Source of the DNA: Bradymonas sp963697525
Lineage (GTDB): Bacteria; Myxococcota_A; Bradymonadia; Bradymonadales; Bradymonadaceae
NCBI GenBank assembly: GCA_963697525.1
Contig: OY969087.1
Coordinates: 3,472,001 to 3,536,000 of the forward strand
Reading direction: 5' to 3'
DNA length: 64,000 bases
The position numbers and the translations under genes were made by a program. The notes under the pieces were generated by a model that saw nothing but the letters and a program-made list of their open reading frames with translations, did no database searches and had not been told where the DNA came from. This document shows, one piece after another, positions 45,551-53,258 of the stretch; the stretch's first letter is position 1, and every line of letters begins with the position of its first letter.

Positions 45551-47522
45551 GTCGCGGACAGCGGCGCCGTGGGTCGCCTGCACGCTTGTTGCTTGGCTGC
45601 TTGTGGGCGGATGTGCGCCGTCGTCGAAGCGCTCGTCTGCCCGAGCGGCGACGGGCGCGGCCGCACATTCCTCGTCGATCGCCATCGACGCGCAGGGGCA
45701 GACGCTCTTCGCGGTCAATCCCGAGGCGGACTCGGTGTCGATCGTTTCGGTCTCCGAGCATCGGCTCGAACACGAGGTCTTGCTCGCCGATTCGCGGCCG
45801 TCGGTCGACCCGCAAAGCGGCGATTACACGCCCCGGATCATGCCGCGCGCGCTGGCGCTGAGCCCCGACGGCCAGACGCTGTATGTCACCGGCGAGCGCT
45901 CCGGAAGGCTGTACGCGGTGGACGTGGCTGATTCGTCGGTCGCCAGGAGCGTGAACGTCGGAAGTGAGCCCGTCGGGGTGCTCGCCTCGGCGGATGGCGA
46001 CGCGGTGTACGTGGCGTGCTCTCAGGATGGCACGGTCGCGCGCGTCGATGCCAAAAGCTTCCAGGTCACCGAGAGCGTCGCTGTCGGACAGAAGCCGTGG
46101 GCGCTGGCCCTCGCCCCCGACACGGGCCACTTGCTGGTCAGCCACTTGCTCAGTGGCGAGGTGAGCGTGCTCGTCCCCGACTCGATGAAGGTGCTCGAGA
46201 CCTGGCAGGTGCCCGATCGCCCGCCGCGCGGCGACCGCCGGCTGGCCCACGGGGAGGTGCGCGGCTCCTACGACCTGGCGGCGCGCCCCGGCACCGGCGA
46301 GGTGTGGGTCGTCCAACAATTGCTCGCCACGGACACCGCGCAGCCGGCGCTGGATTTCGAATCGACGGTGTTTCCGGCCGTCTCCGTGCTCGGCGGCGAC
46401 GGAGCATACCAGTACACGCTGTCGACGGACGCCGCCGACGTCCCCGGCATCGACGGGGCGTTTTCCGACGTCGTCTCCGAACCACGGGCGCTGCAATTTA
46501 GCCGCGATGGCGACTACGCCTTCGTCCTCGACGCCGCCAGCGAAGACGTGTTGGTCGTCGACGCCGATCTGGGCACCGAGGTGGCGCTGCTCAGACCGCT
46601 CCCCGGCCATCTCCCGCAGGGATTGGTCGTCTCGCCCGACGGCGACACGCTGTACATCGACGAGGCGAACACGCTCGATATCGCCGTCGCCAAGATCGAA
46701 GAGACCGACACCGGCGTCTCGCTCAGGCTGCAGCCCGACCCGATCGCGAAGCTCGCCGACGATCCCATGCCCGCCAAGCTTCGCTTGGGCGAGCACCTAT
46801 TCTATTCGGCCAACAGCGACGAGTACGCGATCACGCAAAACCACTGGGTGGCGTGCGCCAGTTGCCACATCGAGGGACGAAGCGACGCGGTCACCTGGCG
46901 CTTCGAGGTGGGCCCGCGCGATACGCCCTCGAACGCGGGCGGGACATTGGGGACTGGTTTTTTGCTGCGAACCGCCGACCGCACTCAGGTGCAGGATTAT
47001 TGGCAGACGATCAACGTCGAGCAAGGCGGCCAATTCGACCCCGATAACCCGGCGCAGCGCGAGCTTCTGGATGCGATCGCCGCCTACGTCAACCACGCCA
47101 TTCCGTTGCCGGTGCCGCCGCAGACCGATCCGGCGCTGGTCGAGGAGGGGCGCGAGCTCTTCGAGAGCGCCGAGGTCGGCTGCGCCACCTGTCACAGCGG
47201 GCCGCGCTTGACCGACTCCGGCGAGGGTAATCCCGACCTGGACTTGAGCGGACCCATCGAGCTGCACGACGTGGGCACCTGCGCGACGGACACGGAGTTC
47301 GACGACCGGGAGCACGTCGACATCGACGGAGAGCCCCGGGCGGCGTGCGCGTTCGACACACCCTCGCTCAACGGGGTGGCCGACAGCCCGCCGTATTTTC
47401 ACGACGGAAGCGCGGCCACGCTTCACGACACGCTCGAGATGACCCGCGGCACCATGGGCGACATCTCCGGGCTCTCGGAGCACCAGATCACCGCGCTCAT
47501 CGAGTATATGCGTTCACTTTGA
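45543..47522 (+). CDS. Beta-propeller/diheme cytochrome c peroxidase-like lipoprotein
   Basis: 659 aa. Lipoprotein signal VACTLVAWLLVGGC. Residues about 45-395 form a YVTN-type beta-propeller (SPDGQTLYVTGERSGRLYAVDVAD and similar blades). The C-terminal part is MauG/cytochrome c peroxidase-like, with two heme sites CASCH (in HWVACASCHIEGRSD) and CATCH (EVGCATCHSGPRLTD), plus SLNGVADSPPYFHDGSAATLHDTLE. Likely an exported redox enzyme acting on a partner protein or peroxide. It is the middle gene of a three-gene operon, overlapping the upstream gene and 21 bp before the downstream one. Confidence 0.88.
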   Translation: MSESRTAAPWVACTLVAWLLVGGCAPSSKRSSARAATGAAAHSSSIAIDAQGQTLFAVNPEADSVSIVSVSEHRLEHEVLLADSRPSVDPQSGDYTPRIMPRALALSPDGQTLYVTGERSGRLYAVDVADSSVARSVNVGSEPVGVLASADGDAVYVACSQDGTVARVDAKSFQVTESVAVGQKPWALALAPDTGHLLVSHLLSGEVSVLVPDSMKVLETWQVPDRPPRGDRRLAHGEVRGSYDLAARPGTGEVWVVQQLLATDTAQPALDFESTVFPAVSVLGGDGAYQYTLSTDAADVPGIDGAFSDVVSEPRALQFSRDGDYAFVLDAASEDVLVVDADLGTEVALLRPLPGHLPQGLVVSPDGDTLYIDEANTLDIAVAKIEETDTGVSLRLQPDPIAKLADDPMPAKLRLGEHLFYSANSDEYAITQNHWVACASCHIEGRSDAVTWRFEVGPRDTPSNAGGTLGTGFLLRTADRTQVQDYWQTINVEQGGQFDPDNPAQRELLDAIAAYVNHAIPLPVPPQTDPALVEEGRELFESAEVGCATCHSGPRLTDSGEGNPDLDLSGPIELHDVGTCATDTEFDDREHVDIDGEPRAACAFDTPSLNGVADSPPYFHDGSAATLHDTLEMTRGTMGDISGLSEHQITALIEYMRSL

Positions 47523-47543
47523 CCGGCCCAAAGCGGCATCCGT

Positions 47544-48080
47544 ATGGCACGTATCGACAATCAAAGCCGCCTTTGGCGCTCGGTTTGGCTCGGCTGGCTG
47601 CTCGTGGCGGGTCTGAGCGCGGCGTGCGGCGACGGCGCGCAGGGGCCCGCCACGTGTCGGGTGAAGTATCGGGGGAATTTTGCCGCCTCGGAGGCCTCGG
47701 ACGCGGTGTGCGCCCACTTAGTCGCGAGCGACGACGCCCATCCCGACGACCTGTCGCTGCGCGTCGAACTTACGTCCGCCGAGCCCGACGGGATCGACTT
47801 CGAGGCACAGATTTACCTGGGAGCGCATCCCCAGCCGGGGCGGCTCTCCTCGCGCAGCGTCGGCGCGCGGTGGTCGGCGCTCGGCAAACGCGGCGAAAGT
47901 GGGTGCGCGTATAGCGCGGGCGATCAGTCGGTGCCCACGGGAAGTTATACGCTGAAATTGACCGACGTGGACGCGAAGGGCGCGGCCCATGGCACCTTGC
48001 ACGTCGAACAATCGCTGCACGCCCCGCTGGGTGTCGACTGCGGGCCGGATGACGCCGAGACGGTCGACGTGGCATTTTGA
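47544..48080 (+). CDS. Small lipoprotein, third gene of the peroxidase operon
   Basis: 178 aa with a lipoprotein signal (VWLGWLLVAGLSAAC). The mature part is beta-rich with four cysteines (TCRVKY, AVCAHL, GCAYSA, VDCGPD), suggesting two disulphides in an immunoglobulin-like fold. No family recognised. Follows the diheme gene by 21 bp and converges with the lipoprotein gene at 48086. Confidence 0.75.
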   Translation: MARIDNQSRLWRSVWLGWLLVAGLSAACGDGAQGPATCRVKYRGNFAASEASDAVCAHLVASDDAHPDDLSLRVELTSAEPDGIDFEAQIYLGAHPQPGRLSSRSVGARWSALGKRGESGCAYSAGDQSVPTGSYTLKLTDVDAKGAAHGTLHVEQSLHAPLGVDCGPDDAETVDVAF

Positions 48081-48085
48081 TCGAC

Positions 48086-48865
48086 TCACTTCGAGACGCG
48101 TTGCTTCTGGGCGGTTTTGGCGCCGCCGTGGAACGGCTTGAGGCCATCGGGGCCGGTGAGGGTGCGCGCAACCGCCTGGGACATATTGCGCCGGCCGGCA
48201 TCGGCGGTGGGCTGGTCGGTGTCGGTCTGCAGCAGCATGCGGTTGAACCACATGGTCTCGCCGGTGGGCGCGTAGACCAGCTTGGCCTGGAAATGGCTGA
48301 CGATGCACGGGGTGGGGCCGTCGGACTTCGAGCTATCCGGCCGCGAGACCACCGCGTGGGAGTTGTACTTGGTGGCGTCGTCCTGACACTCGGTGCGCGT
48401 GTGGTAGACGACCTCGCCGAAGAGCAGCGCTTCGGCGGGTAGTTTGCCCTGCTGGTAGAGCTTTTGCAGCGTGGCGACTTCCAGCGCCGGGGCGCCGCTT
48501 TGGCGCGCGGGCTCAAAGTAAAACGACAGGTCGTTTCGCAACAGCACCCCGTCGTCGAAGGTGTGGGCCACGCCGGCCTCGGCGAGTTGTTGGCGGAAGG
48601 CGCGCGGCTCGATGACCTCGAAGCCGTCGGCCTTGAGCGCCTCGACGGCGGCCTGCTCGCTCTGGTGGAGCAGGTCGGCCAATTGTTGGTCGCTGAGGCT
48701 GAAGTGGCTCAGCGAATAAAAGGGCACCACCGCCACGCGATGGACCTTCTTTTGCTCGAACGCCGGGCGTACTCCGGTTTTCGGCGCCGTCGCACACGCG
48801 CTCGCCGCCATCACCATCAACCCAACGAGGGCGATCTTCACCCGATTCATCGCAGATTTCATCAT
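48086..48865 (-). CDS. Lipoprotein of unknown function
   Basis: About 259 aa. Signal: MNRVKIALVGLMVMAASAC. The body (KVHRVAVVPFYSLSHFSLSDQQLADLLHQSEQAAVEALKADGFEVI) recalls lipoproteins of the CsgG/GNA1162 superfamily that begin with a VAVVPF strand, but this is only a resemblance. Several Met codons (48895, 48865, 48862, 48850) could be the start; none has a clear ribosome binding site. A TATAAT lies in the divergent promoter region at 48912-48917 on the plus strand. Confidence 0.72.
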   Translation of the reverse strand: MMKSAMNRVKIALVGLMVMAASACATAPKTGVRPAFEQKKVHRVAVVPFYSLSHFSLSDQQLADLLHQSEQAAVEALKADGFEVIEPRAFRQQLAEAGVAHTFDDGVLLRNDLSFYFEPARQSGAPALEVATLQKLYQQGKLPAEALLFGEVVYHTRTECQDDATKYNSHAVVSRPDSSKSDGPTPCIVSHFQAKLVYAPTGETMWFNRMLLQTDTDQPTADAGRRNMSQAVARTLTGPDGLKPFHGGAKTAQKQRVSK

Positions 48866-49080
48866 GACATTCGACCGGATGCCGGAAACGTTCATCACAA
48901 GAAGCTGGCTATATAATTTAGCATAGACACCTCGCTGGATTCTCCCATCAAATGGCGGGGTCTGGGCCGCTGCAGAGTTGCGGAGCGGGCCATCTCTTGT
49001 TACCACTTTCGGGTGCGCGATCGTGGGATGGCGCCCCGACACACCGAACAAATCTTCCGCCCGCCCGACGGAGTGGTGAC

Positions 49081-50067
49081 GTGATCATCTGCAAGAATTG
49101 TGGCCGCGAGAACGAGGACGAGTATAAATTCTGCCTGGGATGCGGGTCAGCGCTGCCCAAGCCCTCCGCCGAACCGGCCCAGCCGGAGGCGCCCAAGATG
49201 ATCGACTGCCCCCACTGCGGCACGACGGTGCCCAGCAACTTCAAGTTCTGTGGCGCCTGCGGCGGGGCGATCAGCGCGCAACCGGCCCCCGAACCGGCGG
49301 CGGCAGCCCAGCCGGCACCCGCCCAGCCGGCGCCCGCGGCGGCCCCGGCGCAGCCCGAGCCTGCCCCGGCCCCGGCGCCGACCCCCACGCCGGCGGGTCA
49401 GGCACAGAGCGCGCCGAGCAAAGACGTGGCCGGTCGGCTCATCGTCATTCGCCCCGACGGCACCGAGGGGGCCGAGATCGCGCTGACCTCCGGCGAACAC
49501 ACCCTCGGGCGAAGCAGCGACAAGAAGGCGTTGTCCAACGACCCCTTCCTGTCGCCCACCCACGCCACCTTCTCGTTTACCGGCGACGGCTTTCGCGTGC
49601 GCGACGAGGGCAGCCTCAACGGCGTGTTCGTGCGCATCCGCGACAAGGTCGAGCTCGCCCACGGCGATTTCGTTCGCATGGGCCAGGAGCTGCTTCGCTT
49701 CGAGCTGATGTCCGAGGTCGAGCCGGTGCATGCCAAGACCGAGGAAAATATCGAGGTCTCCGGCAGCCCCGCCGACAAATTCTGGGGTCGGCTGTGTCTG
49801 ATCGCCGGCCCGGATATCGTCAGCCGGGCGTTTCCCCTCAAAGACGAGGCGGTGACCATCGGGCGCGAGACCGGCGATATCCTGTTCCGCGACGACGGCT
49901 TCGTCTCCGGCCGGCACGCCAAGGTCGGCCGTGAGAACGGCAAGCCGGTGCTCGAAGATCTCGGCAGCAGCAACGGGACCTACCGGCGCATCCGTCAAGA
50001 GACGCACGTCGATGACGGCGACCTCATCTTGATGGGCCAGCAATTGTTCCGCCTGGTGGTCGTCTGA
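49081..50067 (+). CDS. Zinc-ribbon protein with two FHA domains
   Basis: 328 aa from GTG 49081, with GGAG 8 nt upstream; the open frame before it is not protein-like. Two zinc ribbons (CKNCGRENEDEYKFCLGCG and CPHCGTTVPSNFKFCGACG) are followed by an Ala/Pro linker. Two FHA domains come next: the first has LGRSSDK...LSPTHATF...GSLNGVFVR, the second IGRETGD...VSGRHAKV...GSSNGTYRR. The second carries the full phosphothreonine-binding signature GR-SxxH-SSNGT, the first a variant. It likely reads out Ser/Thr kinase signalling such as that of the kinase at 36417; the link is inference. Convergent with the hydrolase gene. Confidence 0.88.
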   Translation: MIICKNCGRENEDEYKFCLGCGSALPKPSAEPAQPEAPKMIDCPHCGTTVPSNFKFCGACGGAISAQPAPEPAAAAQPAPAQPAPAAAPAQPEPAPAPAPTPTPAGQAQSAPSKDVAGRLIVIRPDGTEGAEIALTSGEHTLGRSSDKKALSNDPFLSPTHATFSFTGDGFRVRDEGSLNGVFVRIRDKVELAHGDFVRMGQELLRFELMSEVEPVHAKTEENIEVSGSPADKFWGRLCLIAGPDIVSRAFPLKDEAVTIGRETGDILFRDDGFVSGRHAKVGRENGKPVLEDLGSSNGTYRRIRQETHVDDGDLILMGQQLFRLVVV

Positions 50068-50070
50068 GCC

Positions 50071-50937
50071 TCAGGCGCCCCAGCCAATCCTTCGCAAAAA
50101 CTTTTCGATCGCCCCGTTGACCAGGTCGGGCAGCTCGATCGGGCCGACGTGTGTGCCGCCGGGCAGCACGACGAGCTCGCTGTCGGCGATGCGCTCGGCC
50201 ATTTCCTCGGAGCGGTACAGCGGGGTCAGCTCGTCGTTCTCGCTGGCGATGACCAGCGTGGGCACCTCCACGGTGTCCAGGATGTCCTCGGCGGAATGCT
50301 CGGCCACGGCGCTGAGCAGCGACAAGAATACCTGGATGTCCATGTCGGCGACGTGCTCCAGATAGGGCAAGAAGTCGACGCCGCTGGCCAGCCGGGTGTT
50401 CACCGCGGTGGCGGTGGCGATGAGGTAGCTGAGCTTGCTGGGCACGAACGTCTGCCAGAACGCCTGGGCGGCCTCGGGGGCCGAGTCGACCAGCTTGCGC
50501 AGGTGGGGCAGGGCGTGGGCGAAGAAGTCGGTGTTGTACAGGGTGTCCAACGGGCGCTTGTAGCTTCCGCAGATGGGGATGAGCGCGGCGATCCGCTCGG
50601 GCTCGAGCGCGTAGTACTCCAACAAGACCTGCACACCCATGGAGTGGCCGGCGAGCACGGCGCGGTCGATCTCCAGGGCATCGAGCACCGCGCGCAGGTC
50701 GCGGGCCATCTGATTGATGTTGAGCGTGTCCGGATTTTCGGGACGATCGCTGAGCCCGTGGCCGCGGTAGTGCCAGCGCACCAGCATATAGTCGTCGATG
50801 AACTCGTCGATGAGGTACGGCCAGATGAAGCCGTCGCAGGCCAGGCCGTCGCACAGCACCAGCGCCGGGCCCTGGCCGGCGGTGCCGTACCAGATCTGGG
50901 TGCCGTCGTCGGCGGTGAGGAAGCTAGTTCTGTCCAC
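50071..50937 (-). CDS. Alpha/beta hydrolase
   Basis: 288 aa from GTG 50937. Fold signature: LVLCDGLACDGFIW, nucleophile elbow GHSMG, acid in SENDELTP and histidine in GGTHVG, giving a complete Ser-Asp-His triad. No signal peptide, so probably cytoplasmic; the substrate cannot be inferred. The GTG lies inside the last codons of pyrE (about 14 nt overlap), suggesting translational coupling. An open frame continues far upstream antisense to nothing and within pyrE; it is not protein-like. Confidence 0.85.
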   Translation of the reverse strand: MDRTSFLTADDGTQIWYGTAGQGPALVLCDGLACDGFIWPYLIDEFIDDYMLVRWHYRGHGLSDRPENPDTLNINQMARDLRAVLDALEIDRAVLAGHSMGVQVLLEYYALEPERIAALIPICGSYKRPLDTLYNTDFFAHALPHLRKLVDSAPEAAQAFWQTFVPSKLSYLIATATAVNTRLASGVDFLPYLEHVADMDIQVFLSLLSAVAEHSAEDILDTVEVPTLVIASENDELTPLYRSEEMAERIADSELVVLPGGTHVGPIELPDLVNGAIEKFLRRIGWGA

Positions 50938-51505
50938 GGAATTCGAGCAACTCGGAGAGGGAAAACAGGCGGTGGAGCTCGACGCCGGCCTCGGCCAGGC
51001 GCTCGGGACCGCCGGCCTCACGGTCGACCACGCACACGGCGTGGTTGACCACAAAGCCGGCGTCGCGCATGCGCTCGATGGCGGTCAGCGTCGAGCCGCC
51101 GGTGGTGATGACGTCGTCGACGGCGACGATCTCATCGCCCGGCGAGACGGTGTCCGCACGCTCGATGAATTGCTGGGTGCCGTGGCCCTTGGCCTCTTTG
51201 CGCACGATGATGGCGCCCAGGTCGACCTGGTCGTGTTGCCAGGCGCTCAGCGAGATAGCGGTGACCAGGGGGTCGGCCCCCAGGGTCAGCCCGCCGACGC
51301 CCGCGGCCCCAGCCGAGGCCTGCCGCACGAGCTGCCACAGGCCGCGGCCGATCAACTCGGCGCCGCGACCCGACAGCACGGTCTTTTTGACGTCGACGTA
51401 CACCGACGCCGACTTGCCGCTGGCCAGCTCGAAGTCTCCGGTGCGCACGGAGCGCTCGCACAGCAAGCGGGCCAACTGGTGGCGTTGTTGCGAAGAAAAC
51501 GACAT
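50924..51505 (-). CDS. pyrE: Orotate phosphoribosyltransferase
   Basis: 193 aa, typical length. Converts orotate and PRPP to orotidine 5'-monophosphate in pyrimidine synthesis. FELASGKSASVYVDVKKTVL is the N-terminal orotate region, IIVRKEAKGHGTQQ the flexible loop and IVAVDDVITTGGSTL the PRPP-binding motif. It overlaps the hydrolase gene and starts 23 bp after the bactofilin-SAP gene on the same strand. Confidence 0.95.
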   Translation of the reverse strand: MSFSSQQRHQLARLLCERSVRTGDFELASGKSASVYVDVKKTVLSGRGAELIGRGLWQLVRQASAGAAGVGGLTLGADPLVTAISLSAWQHDQVDLGAIIVRKEAKGHGTQQFIERADTVSPGDEIVAVDDVITTGGSTLTAIERMRDAGFVVNHAVCVVDREAGGPERLAEAGVELHRLFSLSELLEFRGQN

Positions 51506-51528
51506 GGATGACTCCCGTCGAAAAACGC

Positions 51529-52230
51529 TCAGTCTTCGCCGGCGTTTTGCAGTCGCTCGATGAGCTCGTCCTTGGTGCCGCTGACCTGCAGGTCGCGCTC
51601 GCGAAGCTCCTCGCGAAGCTCCTTGACCGTCAGGTCCTGCAATTCGCGCTTGGACATGTCGGTGACGTCGGGCTCGCCGGCTTCCTCGGGCTCCTCCTCC
51701 TCCTCGACGACCGTGGTCGTGGTGGTGGTGGTGGCGCTTTGGGCCTCCACCGGGCGCGTGGCCTCGGCGCTGTACGGCCGGGTGGTCGCCCCGTCATAGG
51801 GGCGGGTGGTCGCGCCTTCGGGGCTGCGAGCGCGGCTGGTGGTCGCGCTGGTGCGCTGGGCACCCGAGCGCGCCGACGACGTGCGGCTCGTGCTGGGCGC
51901 GGGCGCCGCGCCTTCGAGGTCCATGACGACCTCGCCGGCGAATCGGGCCCCGTCGGCGATCTCGATGGCGGGCGCTTCCAGAGAGCCCACCACGCGCGCC
52001 GAGGCTGCCAGAAAGATACGCTCCTGGGCGACGATGTCACCCTCGACGGCCCCGATGATGTGGGCCTGGCGCACGCCGATCTGGCCGCGCACAAAGCCGC
52101 CGTCGTCGACGGTCAAGGTTTCGGTGAGTTCGATTTCGCCGTCGACCCGACCGTGGACGGTCACGTCCGCATCGCCCGCGATGCGTCCGTCTATACGGGT
52201 GCCGGCGTCGATGATTGTCGGATCTGCCAT
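51529..52230 (-). CDS. Bactofilin with C-terminal SAP domain
   Basis: 233 aa. Residues 1-115 are a bactofilin core (ADPTIIDAGTRIDGRIAGDADVTVHGRVDGEI...ARVVGSLEAPAIEIADGARFAGEVVMD), a right-handed beta-helix that polymerises without nucleotides. A Ser/Thr/Arg/Ala linker and a Glu/Thr patch lead to residues about 190-233, LQDLTVKELREELRERDLQVSGTKDELIERL, a clear SAP (or Rho-N-like) helix-extended-helix that usually binds DNA or RNA. It is the last of three bactofilin genes in a row and precedes pyrE. Confidence 0.9.
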   Translation of the reverse strand: MADPTIIDAGTRIDGRIAGDADVTVHGRVDGEIELTETLTVDDGGFVRGQIGVRQAHIIGAVEGDIVAQERIFLAASARVVGSLEAPAIEIADGARFAGEVVMDLEGAAPAPSTSRTSSARSGAQRTSATTSRARSPEGATTRPYDGATTRPYSAEATRPVEAQSATTTTTTTVVEEEEEPEEAGEPDVTDMSKRELQDLTVKELREELRERDLQVSGTKDELIERLQNAGED

Positions 52231-52233
52231 GGT

Positions 52234-52551
52234 TTATTCCACGTCCATGTCGATGTGACCTTTGAAGCTGGCTCCGTCGGCGATGAGGATGCGCGGCGAG
52301 CGAATGTCGCCGACCATCCGGCCTTCGGGACGGATCTCGACGCGCTCACCGGCGGCGATATTGCCGGTGACGCTGCCGCTGATCTCGACCTCGTTGCTCT
52401 CGATGTCGGCCTCGACCACGCCGTCCTCGGCGACGGTGACGGCGGCGTCCAGGGCGATGCGGCCCTTGACGGTGCCCTCGACGACCACGGGGGCATCGCC
52501 GGAGATCTCTCCGTCGATGACGATGCTGCTTCCAATCACGGTATCTGCCAT
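52234..52551 (-). CDS. Bactofilin
   Basis: 105-aa bactofilin core with almost no extensions: SSIVIDGEISGDAPVVVEGTVKGRIALDAAVTVAEDGVVEADIESNEVEISGSVTGNIAAGERVEI. Middle gene of the bactofilin triplet, ending 3 bp before the start of the bactofilin-SAP gene and 59 bp downstream of the third. It ends in FKGHIDMDVE, the usual C-terminal cap of the beta-helix. Confidence 0.92.
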   Translation of the reverse strand: MADTVIGSSIVIDGEISGDAPVVVEGTVKGRIALDAAVTVAEDGVVEADIESNEVEISGSVTGNIAAGERVEIRPEGRMVGDIRSPRILIADGASFKGHIDMDVE

Positions 52552-52610
52552 GGGTATTTACTCCTCAAAAAATCATGAATCGGTCAATGTCGCGACGCTC
52601 GCCGGGCTGC

Positions 52611-52949
52611 TCAGCCCTCGGGCAGGGATACATCCATGTCGATGTTGCCCCGAAAGCGCGCGCCCTCCTCGATATTGATGCGAGGGGCCCGGATATTGCC
52701 GGTGACGGTGCTGCCGGCGAGCAACTGCACGATGTCGCGGGCGACGACATCGCCTTCGAGGTAGCCGCGCACCGACACCGAGTCGGCCTCGACGTCGGCG
52801 ACCACCCGGCCCCCTTCGTCGACGCTCAGACGGTTATTCAGCGCGATCGTTCCCTCGATGGTGCCCTGGACGGTGACCTCTTCGTCACCGGTCAGCCGGC
52901 CGTTGATGGTGATTTGAGCGCCGATCGTACAGCTATCTGCTGGAGCCAT
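52611..52949 (-). CDS. Bactofilin
   Basis: 112 aa, first gene of the triplet in the direction of transcription. CTIGAQITINGRLTGDEEVTVQGTIEGTIALNNRLSVDEGGRVVADVEADSVSVRGYLEGDVVARDIVQL is a full bactofilin beta-helix. The end (FRGNIDMDVSLPEG) resembles the middle bactofilin, consistent with tandem duplication. Myxobacteria also keep clustered bactofilins (bacNOP), which form a scaffold for chromosome segregation proteins; whether these do the same is inference. Confidence 0.92.
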   Translation of the reverse strand: MAPADSCTIGAQITINGRLTGDEEVTVQGTIEGTIALNNRLSVDEGGRVVADVEADSVSVRGYLEGDVVARDIVQLLAGSTVTGNIRAPRINIEEGARFRGNIDMDVSLPEG

Positions 52950-53258
52950 CAGTCTTATCTTCCTAACAATAAAAAGGATTGGTTGGGCGGACTTCCTAGG
53001 GGTAGGTCGAACCCGCGCAAAGCGAGGCGATCTCGAGTGCGCTAGTAGTTAACATTGAAATACCGCAGATTCAAGATTTACCCGATATAGGCATGCCAGA
53101 GGCGGGGAAGGCTTGTTTCTGCTCGCTTTTTCTCTATATTCCCGATATCACCGTCGGATTATAGCTCGCGACAACGCTTTTTGGGGTGGAGTGCCTGTGT
53201 GAGTCGCGCATGAATGAACTGGTAGTGAATCAACATGCATCAACAGGTGGAGAATGAA
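52950..53258. promoter_or_regulatory. Divergent promoter region, bactofilins / VolA-like
   Basis: About 309 bp between divergent genes, locally AT-rich (ttctctatattcccgatatcac; gttaacattgaaataccgcag). The octamer cccgatat occurs twice (about 53080 and 53140). No firm -10/-35 pair can be named. GTGGAGAA just before 53259 is the ribosome binding site of the lipase gene. Confidence 0.45.
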
